A stretch of 64,000 bases of DNA from Prorocentrum cordatum (Eukaryota; Sar; Dinophyceae; Prorocentrales; Prorocentraceae), in contig CAUYUJ010016886.1 in NCBI GenBank assembly GCA_963575745.1, positions 1 through 64,000 of the forward strand, given 5' to 3'. Below, one piece after another: positions 51,749-61,284 of this stretch (position 1 is the first letter of the stretch; the number at the start of each line of letters is the position of its first letter). A program made the translations under genes and the position numbers. Under the pieces are notes generated by a model. It had not been told where the DNA came from. It saw only the letters and a list, made by a program, of their open reading frames with translations, and ran no database searches.

Positions 51749-51826
51749 GAGGCCGAAGCCATGCGCGCGCGCGGCCGCCCTCTTGTCTCGAGCCCAGCGC
51801 CGCAGGGCAAGCAAACGGCCGCATCC
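51687..51826 (-). repeat. 5' module, copy 1
   Basis: 140 bp surrounding the start codon of the OTU/DDE split gene. Nearly identical to 53281-53424. Confidence 0.95.
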
Positions 51827-52726
51827 CCCACAAGGAGGATGTACAAGGGGGCGGGAGGAAGGAGGAACAAGGGAGATATGCGGGGCCCAGCGGACACACG
51901 CCTGAAAAAAAAAAACACGACTCTCGGCATGCTTCGCGAGAGTTGCTGCTGTGAGATGAGCTGGTGAGGAGGGGCCCGAACGACTCGCGCCAGGACGAGC
52001 GGCCCGAACGACGCGCAGAAAACTCCAGAGGCATGCACACACGAACGAACGGCCCGAACGACTCCGAGAACACCCCCCAGAAAACAAGCGGCCCGAACGA
52101 AGGAAATTGGGCCCGCCTTTCAGCCAGAACGTGGGAAGTCGTCGACATCGTCGTCGAGGGAGGGCGAACGCGGCACGGGGGATGATGATGGTCTCCTCCT
52201 CCCTCGTGAACCGACAGCCCCCCCAAAAAAGTGTGGGCCGCTCGGGCGTTTATACAAGACGCCAAAAGTGAAACATTCCTGCAGGCCGCCTCTGCAGGAA
52301 TTGAGGCGCAGCCCCTCCCGCAGCCGCGCTGCGGGTGCGCCGGCGGGCGCGGGGGAGCGGCGGTGGCGCCAACGCGCAGTTGGTAGCTGTCCTCCTCCTC
52401 CCCCACCATCATAGCGATGATGAGAATGCTGAGCATCCTACGATGATGAGGCCCTGGGTCCTGTCCCAGAGTCTCGGGCCCCGCCCTAGGCCGCGGGCCA
52501 GGCCCCCTCCCCCCATCGACTCTCAACTGCGTCCGTGTTATATATACATATATATATATATGTATATATATATACTTATATATATATATATATATATATA
52601 TATACGTACGTCGACCATACATATACAAGATATACATATATGCATCTTATAATCGGTCAGCGGAGGCCCGACGCCGCCCAGGGCCGCCCAGCTGCCAGCA
52701 GCCAAGACGACCGCGCGGAGCGAGAG
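51827..52726. other. Unassigned intergenic sequence with AT microsatellite
   Basis: (TA)n and TATG units at about 52540-52640. The phrase GGCCCGAACGACTC recurs several times at 51975-52100 as a diverged short repeat. No gene recognised. Confidence 0.5.
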
Positions 52727-53280
52727 GCAGAGCGTGCCTCGAGCAAATCCTTTCTGTTTCTCAAGGGTTTTCTCCGGTTGGCCACGCGCCGCCACCTTCT
52801 TCGCTTTCGATGCGCCCTTCACGGTTCCGAGGAGATCCGCCATGGGATCCCGACCTTTTCCTCCCGCTGCTGCGGAAGCTCCTGCTGCGACCCCCGCTGC
52901 TGCGGGGGCCTTTTTCACAGGAGTCGCCGCTTCATCCACGTTGTCTCCTTCTCCGGCGCGAAGCTTCCCAAGCACTTGCTCTAGCATGGTCGTTTCGTTC
53001 AAGGCGCCCTTCACGGCACTGAGACCACCGACCACCTTGGGCATCCACGGGCGGTGCTTTCCGACGGGCACGAAGGCTTCTAGGCTTTCCTCGCCGCCAA
53101 AGGAAACATAGCGCTCCTCCCATTCCAGAGCAAATCCCGCTGCTCCCTCGTGACTTCGGCACAGCCCGCCCGTCACGCAGAGCGCCCCCATGCTCGTGCC
53201 ATCTTGGCGAGCTGCTTTCCCGACAACGACATGCCGCCATGTTTCCTCTGCCTTGCGTTTCATGCCGCCGCGCGCAAGCC
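52727..53280 (-). pseudogene. Truncated copy A of the unknown gene at 54767
   Basis: 554 bp, the same length as and nearly identical to 54231-54784. Reads from MKRKAEETWRHVVVGKAARQ to GQPEKTLEKQKGFARGTLC and then loses homology, so the C-terminal half is missing. Upstream it is fused exactly at 53280/53281 to the 5' module of a different gene, whose ATG is out of frame with this segment. Both changes suggest a non-functional chimera, though transcription is possible. Confidence 0.75.
52891..52908 (-). repeat. AGCA-loop micro-hairpin
   Basis: Perfect 7-bp arms CCCCCGC / GCGGGGG; encodes APAAAGV. The orthologous copy in the duplicate is at 54395. Confidence 0.9.
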
Positions 53281-53424
53281 AGAGGCGCGTTTGCAGGGCG
53301 AGCGTCTCCTGGGCCTGGGGGCGGAGCGGCTGCGGCGGCCATGAGGCCGAAGCCATGCGCGCGCACACGCGGCCGCCCTCATGTCTCGAGCCCAGCGCCG
53401 CAGGGCAAGCAAACGGCCGCATCC
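53281..53424 (-). repeat. 5' module, copy 2
   Basis: 144-bp near-identical copy of 51687-51826, abutting copy A of the 554-bp duplication. Confidence 0.95.
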
Positions 53425-53513
53425 TCGCAGTGATCCTCCTGTCGGTGCTGCTGCGGGTGCTGCTGCTGCTGCTGCTGCTCCTCCTCCTCCTCCTCCTCCT
53501 CATCCCCCCCCTC
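53425..53513. repeat. CTG / CCT microsatellite
   Basis: GCTGCTGCTG followed by CTCCTCCTCC, about 53445-53500. Confidence 0.8.
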
Positions 53514-54767
53514 CTACTTGTCCCAACACCTCCGCCCCCTCCTCGCCAGATTCCGTGAGTTCCTTTGTCCTCTAGCGCGCGATCGCTGGAGAGCCGCAGG
53601 CTCGCGATCCCCCGCGCGTGCCCTCACCCCTGTCCAGTCGACAGAAACCCGCAGGCGTCCACCTCGGCGGTCAGCGCGCCGCTGCTGCGGTGCAAACACC
53701 GAGTCTGTCTGCATAAAACAAGCCGTTCTAGCGGTCAGCGCGCCGCTGCTGCGGCGCGCGCCAGCGAGCGGATAACGAGGACATCGCTTCTCTGTTTCCT
53801 GGTTGATGGCTTTCTGGGCCACGTCCTCCAAGAACGCTAGAAGAACCTGCTTCTGCTGCGCACGGGTGGACTGTTTCAAGGGCGTCGTCACTTCCGTCAA
53901 CGCCGCGCCTGTGGACCATTTCTCCTCGTTCAGATCCTGAATCCTGGAGGCCCATTTTCGGCCTGCCATTGGCCCTCCTTTGACCTCCACTGTCCACATC
54001 CCAGAGGGGCACCACCTGGTGGTCCACGGGCGCTTCTCGTCCAAAGCGTCGTCGTCGTGGTCGTCTTTGGGTTCGGGAACGCATTTGCCCTGGCTCTCCT
54101 CGCACAGGTAATGCAGAAGCCAAGGCAGGTCCTGACTCTGAACGAGTAGTTGCCCATGCTTGTTCTCATACACAATAACCTCTTTCGTGTCGGCCTCATC
54201 TGGCTTAGGAGACATCGGCATGGTTACACTGCAGAGCGTGCCTCGAGAAAATCCTTTATGTTTCTCAGGGGTTTTCTCCGGTTGGCCACGCGCCGCCACC
54301 TTCTTCGCTTTCGATGCGCCCTTGACGGTTCCGAGGAGATCCGCCATGGGATCCCGACCTTTTTCTCCCGCTGCTGCGGAAGGTCCTGCTGCAACCCCCG
54401 CTGCTGCGGGGGCCTCTTTCACAGGAGTCGCCGCTTCATCCACGTTGTCTCCTTCTCCGGCGCGAAGCTTCCCAACCAATTGCTCTAACATGGTTGTTTC
54501 GTTCAAGGCGCCCTTCACGGCACTGTGACCACCGACCGCCTTGAGCATCCACGGGCGGTGCTTTCCGACGGGCACGAAGGCCTCTAGGCTTATCTCGCCG
54601 CCCAAGGAAACACAGCGCTCCTTGCATTCCAGAGCAAATCCCGCTGCTCCCTCGTGACTTCGGCACAGCCCGCCCGTCGCGCAGAGCACCCCCATGCTCG
54701 TGCCATCTTGGCGCGCTGCTTTCCCGACAACGACATCCCGCCATGTTTCCTCTGCCTTGCGTTTCAT
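53514..54767 (-). CDS. Unknown dinoflagellate protein (copy B, long form)
   Basis: 417 codons from ATG 54767 (MKRKAEETWRDVVVGKAARQ). The first 180 residues match copy A. The second part, EVIVYENKHGQLLVQSQDLP, WLLHYLCEESQGKCVPEP, RWCPSGMWTVEVKGGPMAGR, has the look of a folded domain with regular aromatic residues, followed by a helix (RAQQKQVLLAFLEDVAQKA). Past about residue 335 the sequence is repetitive and hairpin-rich, so the true end may be earlier than 53514. No family recognised. Coding strand matches its neighbours. Confidence 0.6.
   Translation of the reverse strand: MKRKAEETWRDVVVGKAARQDGTSMGVLCATGGLCRSHEGAAGFALECKERCVSLGGEISLEAFVPVGKHRPWMLKAVGGHSAVKGALNETTMLEQLVGKLRAGEGDNVDEAATPVKEAPAAAGVAAGPSAAAGEKGRDPMADLLGTVKGASKAKKVAARGQPEKTPEKHKGFSRGTLCSVTMPMSPKPDEADTKEVIVYENKHGQLLVQSQDLPWLLHYLCEESQGKCVPEPKDDHDDDALDEKRPWTTRWCPSGMWTVEVKGGPMAGRKWASRIQDLNEEKWSTGAALTEVTTPLKQSTRAQQKQVLLAFLEDVAQKAINQETEKRCPRYPLAGARRSSGALTARTACFMQTDSVFAPQQRRADRRGGRLRVSVDWTGVRARAGDREPAALQRSRARGQRNSRNLARRGRRCWDK
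53738..53759 (-). repeat. AGCA-loop micro-hairpin, 9-bp arms, in a 63-bp repeat
   Basis: Perfect arms GCGCGCCGC / GCGGCGCGC. The flank GCGGTCAGCGCG also precedes the hairpin at 53676, so hairpin and flank were duplicated together. Confidence 0.9.
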
Positions 54768-54784
54768 GCCGCCGCGCGCAAGCC
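54231..54784. repeat. 554-bp segmental duplication, copy B
   Basis: Pairs with 52727-53280 without length difference; scattered substitutions only. Confidence 0.95.
54395..54412 (-). repeat. AGCA-loop micro-hairpin
   Basis: Perfect 7-bp arms CCCCCGC / GCGGGGG, duplicated with its host segment. Confidence 0.9.
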
Positions 54785-55210
54785 CTCGCTGCTGCGAAGC
54801 CGCCCGCGTCCTAGGTGTCTGCTCCCCTCGCAGGTGATCCGCCTGAAAACGGCTATGGGAAGCGGACTCCTCGTCTCGAACAGATCCTCCTACTCCTCAT
54901 CAGCATCATGGGGGACGAGAGGCACTCACATTTAAGCGCTTGCCGGCCCTCGCACCTGCTCCATTTCTCAGCGACCGCCGCGCCGCCATGAGAACTGTCG
55001 TACCACCGCCACTACTGCGGCGGATGCGTGACCTCTCCCATCCCTGTCCTGTGCTGTTTCTGCTGCCACCCTCCCCCCTCCCTCTTCGACCTCCTCTCCC
55101 CGCCCTTTTCCTCCCCCCCTCCAGCTGGCGGCTGCGGGCTGCGACGGGTGGATCATCAGCCGCTGTCGTCTGCCGCCCTGTTTCGCGCGCCCTCCGCTGC
55201 TGCGGCGGGA
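54785..55210. other. Unassigned intergenic sequence
   Basis: Between two minus-strand genes. Contains imperfect hairpins at 55003 and 55191 and a C/T-rich stretch (55040-55120) that would be purine-rich in the transcript. Confidence 0.5.
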
Positions 55211-57703
55211 TCACGCGAAGTGGGCCCCCTGGCCAGGGATTGTCATCTTACCGCTCTTGGGGGCTTTCCGTCCCTCCTCCGCGTCCTTCTTCCGTTTATT
55301 CTCCTTCTCTTTCTGCTCCTTTTGCCATGCCTGCTTCTCCTTTTGGGTGTCGGTGGCCCTCTTCTCCTTTGTGATCTGCAGCATCAGCCGATCTCCGCGC
55401 ACCAGCGGCACCGCGTTGTGCATGCGCGGGACAAGCGCGCTGCAGACGCGGAGGGGGGCGGCTGGCTGGCACTTTGTCATTGTCTGGAACTCTTGTGGTC
55501 GAAGTGCAACGTTGAACTTCCAGTGCTCCTGTCCCTGCACTAGCTGGGCTCGGGCAAGTTCTTCTGGTGTCATCCTCTCAACTCCCCAACAGAAGTGCAA
55601 GGACTCGGTACCTCCGAACTCAAACTGGTACGGATTCTCTGACTGGTCGGCCTCGCCCTGTGCAGCCGCCGCTGCTGCGGGGGCCGCCCCGTCGAGCTGC
55701 GGACCTGCGGGCGCCTCGCCCTGCGCGCCCTCCGCTGCTGCGGAGGCCGCTCCCTGCGGCGCGGGCTTGAGCTCCAGCTCTGGTAATTTGAAATCGGGTG
55801 TTGCCCAATACTTTTCCATTTGCTCGACAGGAGTCGGACGTTTCTCACCGACTAGCACCTCCACTGCCCGCGGGTTGCTCGAGACTTTCGGGGGAATCTT
55901 CGCGGCGGGGCAGCAAGGGGAGAGCATCAGTTTCCCCTCGGCGATGTCCTCAGTAGCCACCACATGGACACTCTTGGCTTGAACGTCATATTGCATCTGG
56001 ACGGGTTGGGCGCAAGTGTCCGCGTGGCGATGGAAGCTAGTCATGACTTCCGCGATGCTTGCTTGGTGCCACCGGTCTGTGTCGAGATTGGCAGACGGAG
56101 CCGAAGCGTGCCGCGATTTCACTGGGGCCACCATCAGGCTGTTCACGGGCTTTGACACTTCAGACATCTGCCTGTTCAGAGGCTTGTCTTCTTCGTTGAA
56201 CTCTATCAGTACTGGCTGCGGGCGAGGGCCCTCGCCACCTCCGCTGCTGCGAGGGCCATCGGGGTTTTCGGGGGCCGCGGGCAGCTTGTCGGCCCACGGC
56301 GCAAGAGGGAGCGGGAACTCCTTCTGTGCGTTCTTTTCCATTTTCTGCCAGGCCTCGCGTACTTCAGCATAGTACGGACGCACTGCCTCGCACGCGGCCT
56401 CCACAACCACCTCCAGACGAGGTTTGCAAGCCTTCACCCTTGCGTACGCCTGGTAGAAGGTCTCCGTCGCAGTCAGAACCGCCCCCGCGGTCAAAGTCGC
56501 GCTCTTCTCCTCCCCGTGGGCCTCCGCTGCTGCGGGGGCCAAGATGCGACGGAGATGCCCCAACAAAGCATTGAGGTCCTGTGCCCGACTGCTGCCCTCG
56601 CTGTGTCCCCAAGCCGTTTCCGGCGCGGGGCATTGTCCGCACCTCGGCTCTTGCGAGTGCGCCCTCATGACAAGGGCAACCTTCACATGGGGACACTCTA
56701 TGGGGAGTTGGTTGAGAACGCCCCATGTGGCTGGTGACAGGGGGCGTATTCTGTGATCCACCCAACGTCTATCATAATCCAGAATTTGCGGTATGAGCTG
56801 CCCTGATGCGGCCCCTACGTTGATGACGAAAGTGAACATGTCCTCGAACCATTTGGCCTTGGCGTGCTCGGGGTGTCGTTGCGCGCAAGCCTTGAGAATA
56901 GTGTGGTACGGGATATTCAAGGGCTGCCCTGTCTCAGATCCCCACGATGCTTTCTTGGCCGCCGCTGCTGCGGTGGCGACGAGATCAGCGACGGACGTCA
57001 GGAGCTCGATTTCGTGCGAGGTCACACCTTTTCCCTGCGGGTCGTTCAGGGCCGCGGAAATGATCGCCGGGCCTTGCGCGAAGTCGGCATCGAAGTGAAT
57101 TTCCCACGAGAGCACCTCGCAAAGCAAACCGTTATCGAGCACGTCCATGAGTTCTGTGAACTTCGGTGCGCGACGCATCTTTGGGATATCCCAGGAGCCA
57201 CCTGGACCTGTCTGGAACTCCTCCAAACCACATCCTTTGTGTTCTTCGGGAATGACCCACACTGCGCCGTGCTTGAGGCTCAGCAGACCAAGGGTTAGCG
57301 TGCAGTGGCTCAGCGCCCCGTAGTTGAACGTTGACAAGCTTGTGTGCGCCGAGCGTAGAGCCTCCACGGACTCCGTTTTCTGCTTCTTGTGGTCCGCGTG
57401 CGCCGTGTACGGCTTGCCATGGAGGCGCTCGGAATCGGCCTTCTTCCCGGCAGGGAGTTCCTGAACAACCACTGCTTCGTGCTGCGCCTCGTTCTGGAGG
57501 AACCTGTCTTTCAGAATCCCACACAGGAGATTAACCACTCTGGCAGCGGAGGGGCACGTCCCACCCCTGTTCTGCGGGTGGACGCTGATATCCTCCAAGG
57601 AGATCTTGGCCTTCAGCCGCTGCCCCTCGGAGTCCTTCAAGGCATAGCGGCTGCGCAACATGGCGGCATCATTCAGGGGGCCTGACTTGATGTCCTCGGA
57701 CAT
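55211..57703 (-). CDS. 830-residue unknown dinoflagellate protein
   Basis: Uninterrupted from ATG 57703 (MSEDIKSGPLNDAAMLRSRY) to a stop at 55211. Structured-looking blocks: LSTFNYGALSHCTLTLGLL, LSWEIHFDADFAQGPAII, IPYHTILKACAQRHPEHAKA and LDYDRRWVDHRIRPLSPATW in the first half; VHVVATEDIAEGKLMLSPCC in the middle; LHFCWGVERMTPEELARAQL near the end; then a Lys/Glu-rich tail (KEKQAWQKEQKEKENKRKK). The composition and wording fit a multicopy dinoflagellate family of unknown role. The VATEDIAEGKLM phrase is faintly SET-like, which I do not rely on. Five hairpins fall inside, reading PAAAE, AAAAA and RSSGG. A CT tract precedes the start by about 180 nt. Confidence 0.65.
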   Translation of the reverse strand: MSEDIKSGPLNDAAMLRSRYALKDSEGQRLKAKISLEDISVHPQNRGGTCPSAARVVNLLCGILKDRFLQNEAQHEAVVVQELPAGKKADSERLHGKPYTAHADHKKQKTESVEALRSAHTSLSTFNYGALSHCTLTLGLLSLKHGAVWVIPEEHKGCGLEEFQTGPGGSWDIPKMRRAPKFTELMDVLDNGLLCEVLSWEIHFDADFAQGPAIISAALNDPQGKGVTSHEIELLTSVADLVATAAAAAKKASWGSETGQPLNIPYHTILKACAQRHPEHAKAKWFEDMFTFVINVGAASGQLIPQILDYDRRWVDHRIRPLSPATWGVLNQLPIECPHVKVALVMRAHSQEPRCGQCPAPETAWGHSEGSSRAQDLNALLGHLRRILAPAAAEAHGEEKSATLTAGAVLTATETFYQAYARVKACKPRLEVVVEAACEAVRPYYAEVREAWQKMEKNAQKEFPLPLAPWADKLPAAPENPDGPRSSGGGEGPRPQPVLIEFNEEDKPLNRQMSEVSKPVNSLMVAPVKSRHASAPSANLDTDRWHQASIAEVMTSFHRHADTCAQPVQMQYDVQAKSVHVVATEDIAEGKLMLSPCCPAAKIPPKVSSNPRAVEVLVGEKRPTPVEQMEKYWATPDFKLPELELKPAPQGAASAAAEGAQGEAPAGPQLDGAAPAAAAAAQGEADQSENPYQFEFGGTESLHFCWGVERMTPEELARAQLVQGQEHWKFNVALRPQEFQTMTKCQPAAPLRVCSALVPRMHNAVPLVRGDRLMLQITKEKRATDTQKEKQAWQKEQKEKENKRKKDAEEGRKAPKSGKMTIPGQGAHFA
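55729..55746 (-). repeat. AGCA-loop micro-hairpin in the 830-residue gene
   Basis: Perfect 7-bp arms CCTCCGC / GCGGAGG; encodes SAAAEG. Confidence 0.9.
56519..56540 (-). repeat. AGCA-loop micro-hairpin in the 830-residue gene, 9-bp arms
   Basis: Arms GGCCTCCGC / GCGGGGGCC with one G-T wobble; encodes APAAAEA. Confidence 0.9.
56958..56977 (-). repeat. AGCA-loop micro-hairpin in the 830-residue gene
   Basis: 8-bp arms GCCGCCGC / GCGGTGGC with one wobble; encodes ATAAAA. Confidence 0.85.
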
Positions 57704-57713
57704 CTATCCAGGG

Positions 57714-57733
57714 GCCCCCGCTGCTGCGGGGGC
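57714..57733 (-). repeat. AGCA-loop micro-hairpin just upstream of the 830-residue gene
   Basis: Perfect 8-bp arms GCCCCCGC / GCGGGGGC, 11 nt before the ATG, so it would lie in the 5' UTR. A second, weaker copy is at 57764. Confidence 0.9.
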
Positions 57734-57884
57734 AGCTTCCAAAACAGATGCTCCGCGATGGTTGCCCCCGCTGCTGCGGGGCCCCGCATGAAGCACGAGT
57801 ACCTGTCGCGCGCGCGGACAGGAGGAGGGGCCCCACGGATCCGCGGCCTGCCCGCACTTGAGCAAAAGGAGAAGGACAGGAAAG

Positions 57885-57891
57885 GCAGAGA

Positions 57892-57956
<65 letters not shown>
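57885..57956 (-). promoter_or_regulatory. (GA)n tract; CT-rich on the coding strand, candidate trans-splice polypyrimidine tract
   Basis: About 70 bp of GA, read as CT in the transcript, about 180 nt upstream of the 830-residue gene. Position parallels the tract before the EEP-like gene. Confidence 0.4.
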
Positions 57957-57961
<5 letters not shown>

Positions 57962-58454
57962 GAACGGCGGGTCGACGCGGCCTTCTCAGTTTTTCGATGC
58001 GCGCACATCCGCCTGAACAGGAGAATCATTGATACATCGGACCCCCCTCTGTGAGAGAAAGGTTTCCCGCCCCGAACCCATCTGTGAGAGAAGGGGTCGC
58101 TGTGTGAGTTGCGTGAATGGAAGCGATGGACAGGACAAAGAAATAATGGCGGGCGGGGGATTGCAGGAGGGAGCGCAAGGGGAAGCAAAGCAAAGGAGAG
58201 GGCAGGACGCAGACGACAGCACAGATGTCACTTTTTTTTTCGCACCGCATGCGATGCCGCACGCGACGCGCGAAACCGCGCTCCCCCGCGCGCGCGCGAG
58301 TCCGCCCCTCCGCCGAGGTCACCCCCCCTCCGCGTGAGACATCCCTCCGCTGCTGCGGAGGGGCGCTCCCCTTGTGCGCTCGGGATGTCGCGGTCATCCT
58401 GAGGGCCGTGCAGTCAACCAGACGGGGGCGCCGTCGCGTTCATCCGCCCCGTAA
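57957..58454. other. Unassigned intergenic sequence with one hairpin
   Basis: No gene recognised. CCCCCCTCTGTGAGAGAAAGG and a similar CTGTGAGAGAAGGGG occur 35 bp apart at 58046-58095. Confidence 0.4.
58343..58362 (-). repeat. AGCA-loop micro-hairpin
   Basis: Perfect 8-bp arms CCCTCCGC / GCGGAGGG; intergenic. Confidence 0.9.
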
Positions 58455-58700
58455 TTACATCCGAAGGGGCTCGACGCCTTCTTGCCAGGAGCTGCCGACT
58501 GGCGGCATCTTGGACCCTAGTTTGTACCAGTTGCCCGAATGGTCGCGGTACCAGAGTGCCTGATCGAATTGATCGTCCTCTTCCACGCCTGTCCTCCGAG
58601 CAGTCTTCTCATCCCACACGCTCCAGGACAGCAGCCCCCGCTGCTGCGAGGGCTTGTTTCTTGGAGCTCCCCCTGCGCCGAGCAAGCGGCCGCGCGGCCG
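58455..58700 (-). CDS. Short protein-like exon or gene end, unknown
   Basis: The minus frame ending at 58455 reads SWSVWDEKTARRTGVEEDDQ, QALWYRDHSGNWYKLGSKMP and PVGSSWQEG. Regular Trp/Tyr and a WYRDxxGNWY core look like a small beta-rich domain, but no family was recognised. The frame extends to 58973 with low-complexity Arg/Pro sequence that is probably not coding. It could be the last exon of a gene whose upstream exons I cannot see. Includes the last hairpin (58634-58653). Confidence 0.4.
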   Translation of the reverse strand, partial: RPRGRLLGAGGAPRNKPSQQRGLLSWSVWDEKTARRTGVEEDDQFDQALWYRDHSGNWYKLGSKMPPVGSSWQEGVEPLRM

Positions 58701-60143
58701 CCTTCGCCGACGCTGCCGTGGGTCGAGCCGCCGCCCCAGCGCGCTTGCTCGAATGAGGTCTGTGGTCCGGTTTCCGAGATGCCCTCTTCTCGCCGACGCG
58801 GCATCGCCCCGTCCTTGTGTCGGGCTTCCTATAAAGGCATTTCTTGCCAGAGGGTTGTTAAATAATTTGTTGAGGGTTGCTTCGTTTTCGGCCGACCTGA
58901 GCGCGTGACAGGGAGGGGGGGGGGGGCGGCGGCGAGGGGGAAGTGGGGGGGGGCCGCATATGCAACCACACAAAACATCAAATGGCCAGCACCCTAGCCA
59001 GCCAGCGCTGCTGGCTTATGCCAGGATACACATATGGTGGTGGAGTTGGGCTGGTGGCGGTGATTGGTGGTGGTGGTGGTGGTGTCGTAGTGGTGGCGCA
59101 AAATGCGGTTGTGGTGGTGGTGGTGGTCCAAAGGGTAGTTGAGGCGTGGTGGTCGTAGTGCGTGTGATAATTGTGGAGGCTGGATGTGGTTTTTGTGCTT
59201 TGAGTCTCTATGTGCCACTTCATGGATGCTCGCATGTTTTTGCATGCCCTTGCGTGCGCGCGATGTGTGTGTGTGTGCCAAGCCATCAAAGGGAGTTCTA
59301 TGTGCAAGTGTGAGCCCCACTATAAATATCAATACCGATATATATATATATATATATATACATTAATATAAGTATACACCGAAAAGACCACCCTTCGGGT
59401 GACAAGGAGATTGGGGGGGAAAAGGGGAGACGGTAGATCTGCGATGGCTCTGGGTTTCTCTTGGTTTCTTCACCTTCCTTAGTGTCGCGCACATGTGTCC
59501 ATGCGTCTTTCGATGTATACGCATATATATATATAATTATATATATATATATTTATGAAACCTACTTTATTTGGCTATCTCTCTACGCATATATATATAT
59601 ACAACTATCGAATTGGCGATCTATTTGTTCATCTATGTTCTCATTTAGTTAACTACATTTATATAGATAAAAACTGTTCCACCCAAGTTCCACCAAGTGT
59701 ATGTATGCAAACCCTGTCGATGAATTCACATTCAACGTTCGACATATATATACATATATATGTACAGGTGACTGACCCACCGATACCCAAGTATATATAT
59801 ACATATACCGGTACATAATGTATACGTGCATGTGTATATATAGAAGTATAATATCGAGTTTATTTGCTGAACGTCATGTCGATGTATACCACTATATGTA
59901 TATGGCTATTTGTGTACCAAATTACCAAACTGTCAAATTGTAAATCGAGGCCCCAATCTTCATATCATATATACACAACAAATGACATATCTGAATCCGT
60001 ATATCGCATTATCACTTTATTTATCCACCGATCGGCCGAATTATTTTTATCATTATATATATGTCTCAGTATATAACTACCTGTATAATTGAATATTGAT
60101 CTATCTATACGTATCCATCCGTCTGTCCATCCATCGATCTATC
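58701..60143. other. AT-rich intergenic region with microsatellites
   Basis: A sharp drop in GC after about 58960. (GGT)n at 59035-59155; TA tracts at 59338-59365, 59522-59555 and 59590-59602; TATG and CA variants throughout. No gene recognised. Confidence 0.7.
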
Positions 60144-60652
60144 CATCGGGACAACCATCGAGGCAACCATCGGAGCAACCATCGGGACCACCATGGGGAC
60201 AACAATCGGGGCAACCATCGGGGGAACCATCGGGACAACCGTTGGGGCAACCGTTGGGGCAACCATCGGGGCAACCATCGGGACAACCGTCGGGACAACC
60301 ATCGGGACAACCATCGGGACAGCCATCGGGACAACCATCGGGACAACCATCGGGACAACCATCAGGACAACCATCAGGACAACCGTGTGGACCACCATCG
60401 GGGCAGCCATCGGGACAACCATCAGGATAACCGTCTGAACAACTGTATGGACAACCTTATGGACAACCATCGGGACAGCCATCGGGACCTCCATCGGGAC
60501 AACAATCGGGGCAAACATCGGGACAACCATCGGGACAACCATCGGGACAACCATCGGGACAACCATCGGGACTACAATCGGGACAACCATCGGGACTACC
60601 ATCGGGACTACCATCGGGACAGCCATCGGGACAACCGCGGGACAACCAGGAG
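60144..60652 (+). repeat. 12-bp minisatellite, about 42 copies
   Basis: Units of CCATCGGGACAA with point variants (GGGGCAACC, GGGACTACC, AGGACAACC). Since 12 is divisible by 3 and the unit holds no stop in most frames, long frames appear on both strands: PSGQ and DNHR on plus, VVPM on minus. A secreted-type repeat protein on plus (PSGQ) cannot be excluded but has no signal peptide or flanking domain. Confidence 0.9.
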
Positions 60653-61284
60653 CCGCGCCCTGGAGAGGGGGAGGGGAGCCCAAATGGCCGTAGATGACCC
60701 TTACTGGTGACGGAACTCGCGCAGCTTCGCCTCGCCCACACGCGTGACACCAATTGAAACCGAACCCGATCTGTTGGTTAGGGTCTCTTCGTTCCACTTC
60801 GATCTCACCCCCCCCACCTCCGATGTATTGTGTTATACATGTAAGTAAATTTACTCCATGCTATATATATATATATATCAACATGTACAGATAACGTCCA
60901 TGTGCATGCCGGATGTACACATATATACACATATACATACCTATGTATATACATTTACGTATACACATATGGCTATCACACTTGCTGGATTTCGTTATGT
61001 TTCACGCGCTGGAGCATCGCGATCGCATAATCAAGCGTTGCAGGCGCGCCATGGCGCACGCCCTGAAACTAGATGGCTAACCATCGGCGAGTGGAGTAGT
61101 CTGAAAATCTGCCGTCCAAAACGAGAGAGAGGGAGAGAAAGAAAGAGACACAGGAGGGATCAATTTGATATCAACCACTTGGGACTCTGAGGAGGGAAAG
61201 CTGAGAAAGCCAAAACTTCACGACAGGCAGCCAGCAAAAATTGTATGGATGCAAGTGTTCTGGCATCCACGGGTCGTGATATCA
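60653..61284. other. Unassigned sequence
   Basis: TA and CA tracts at 60860-60975; otherwise no recognised feature. The last part may be the 3' UTR of the minus-strand pseudogene. Confidence 0.5.

Noticed and set aside
60089-60430. Plus-strand PSGQ-repeat protein as a real gene
   Set aside because: Nearly all six frames are open through the 12-bp unit, there is no signal peptide or flanking domain, and surrounding sequence is AT-rich intergenic DNA.
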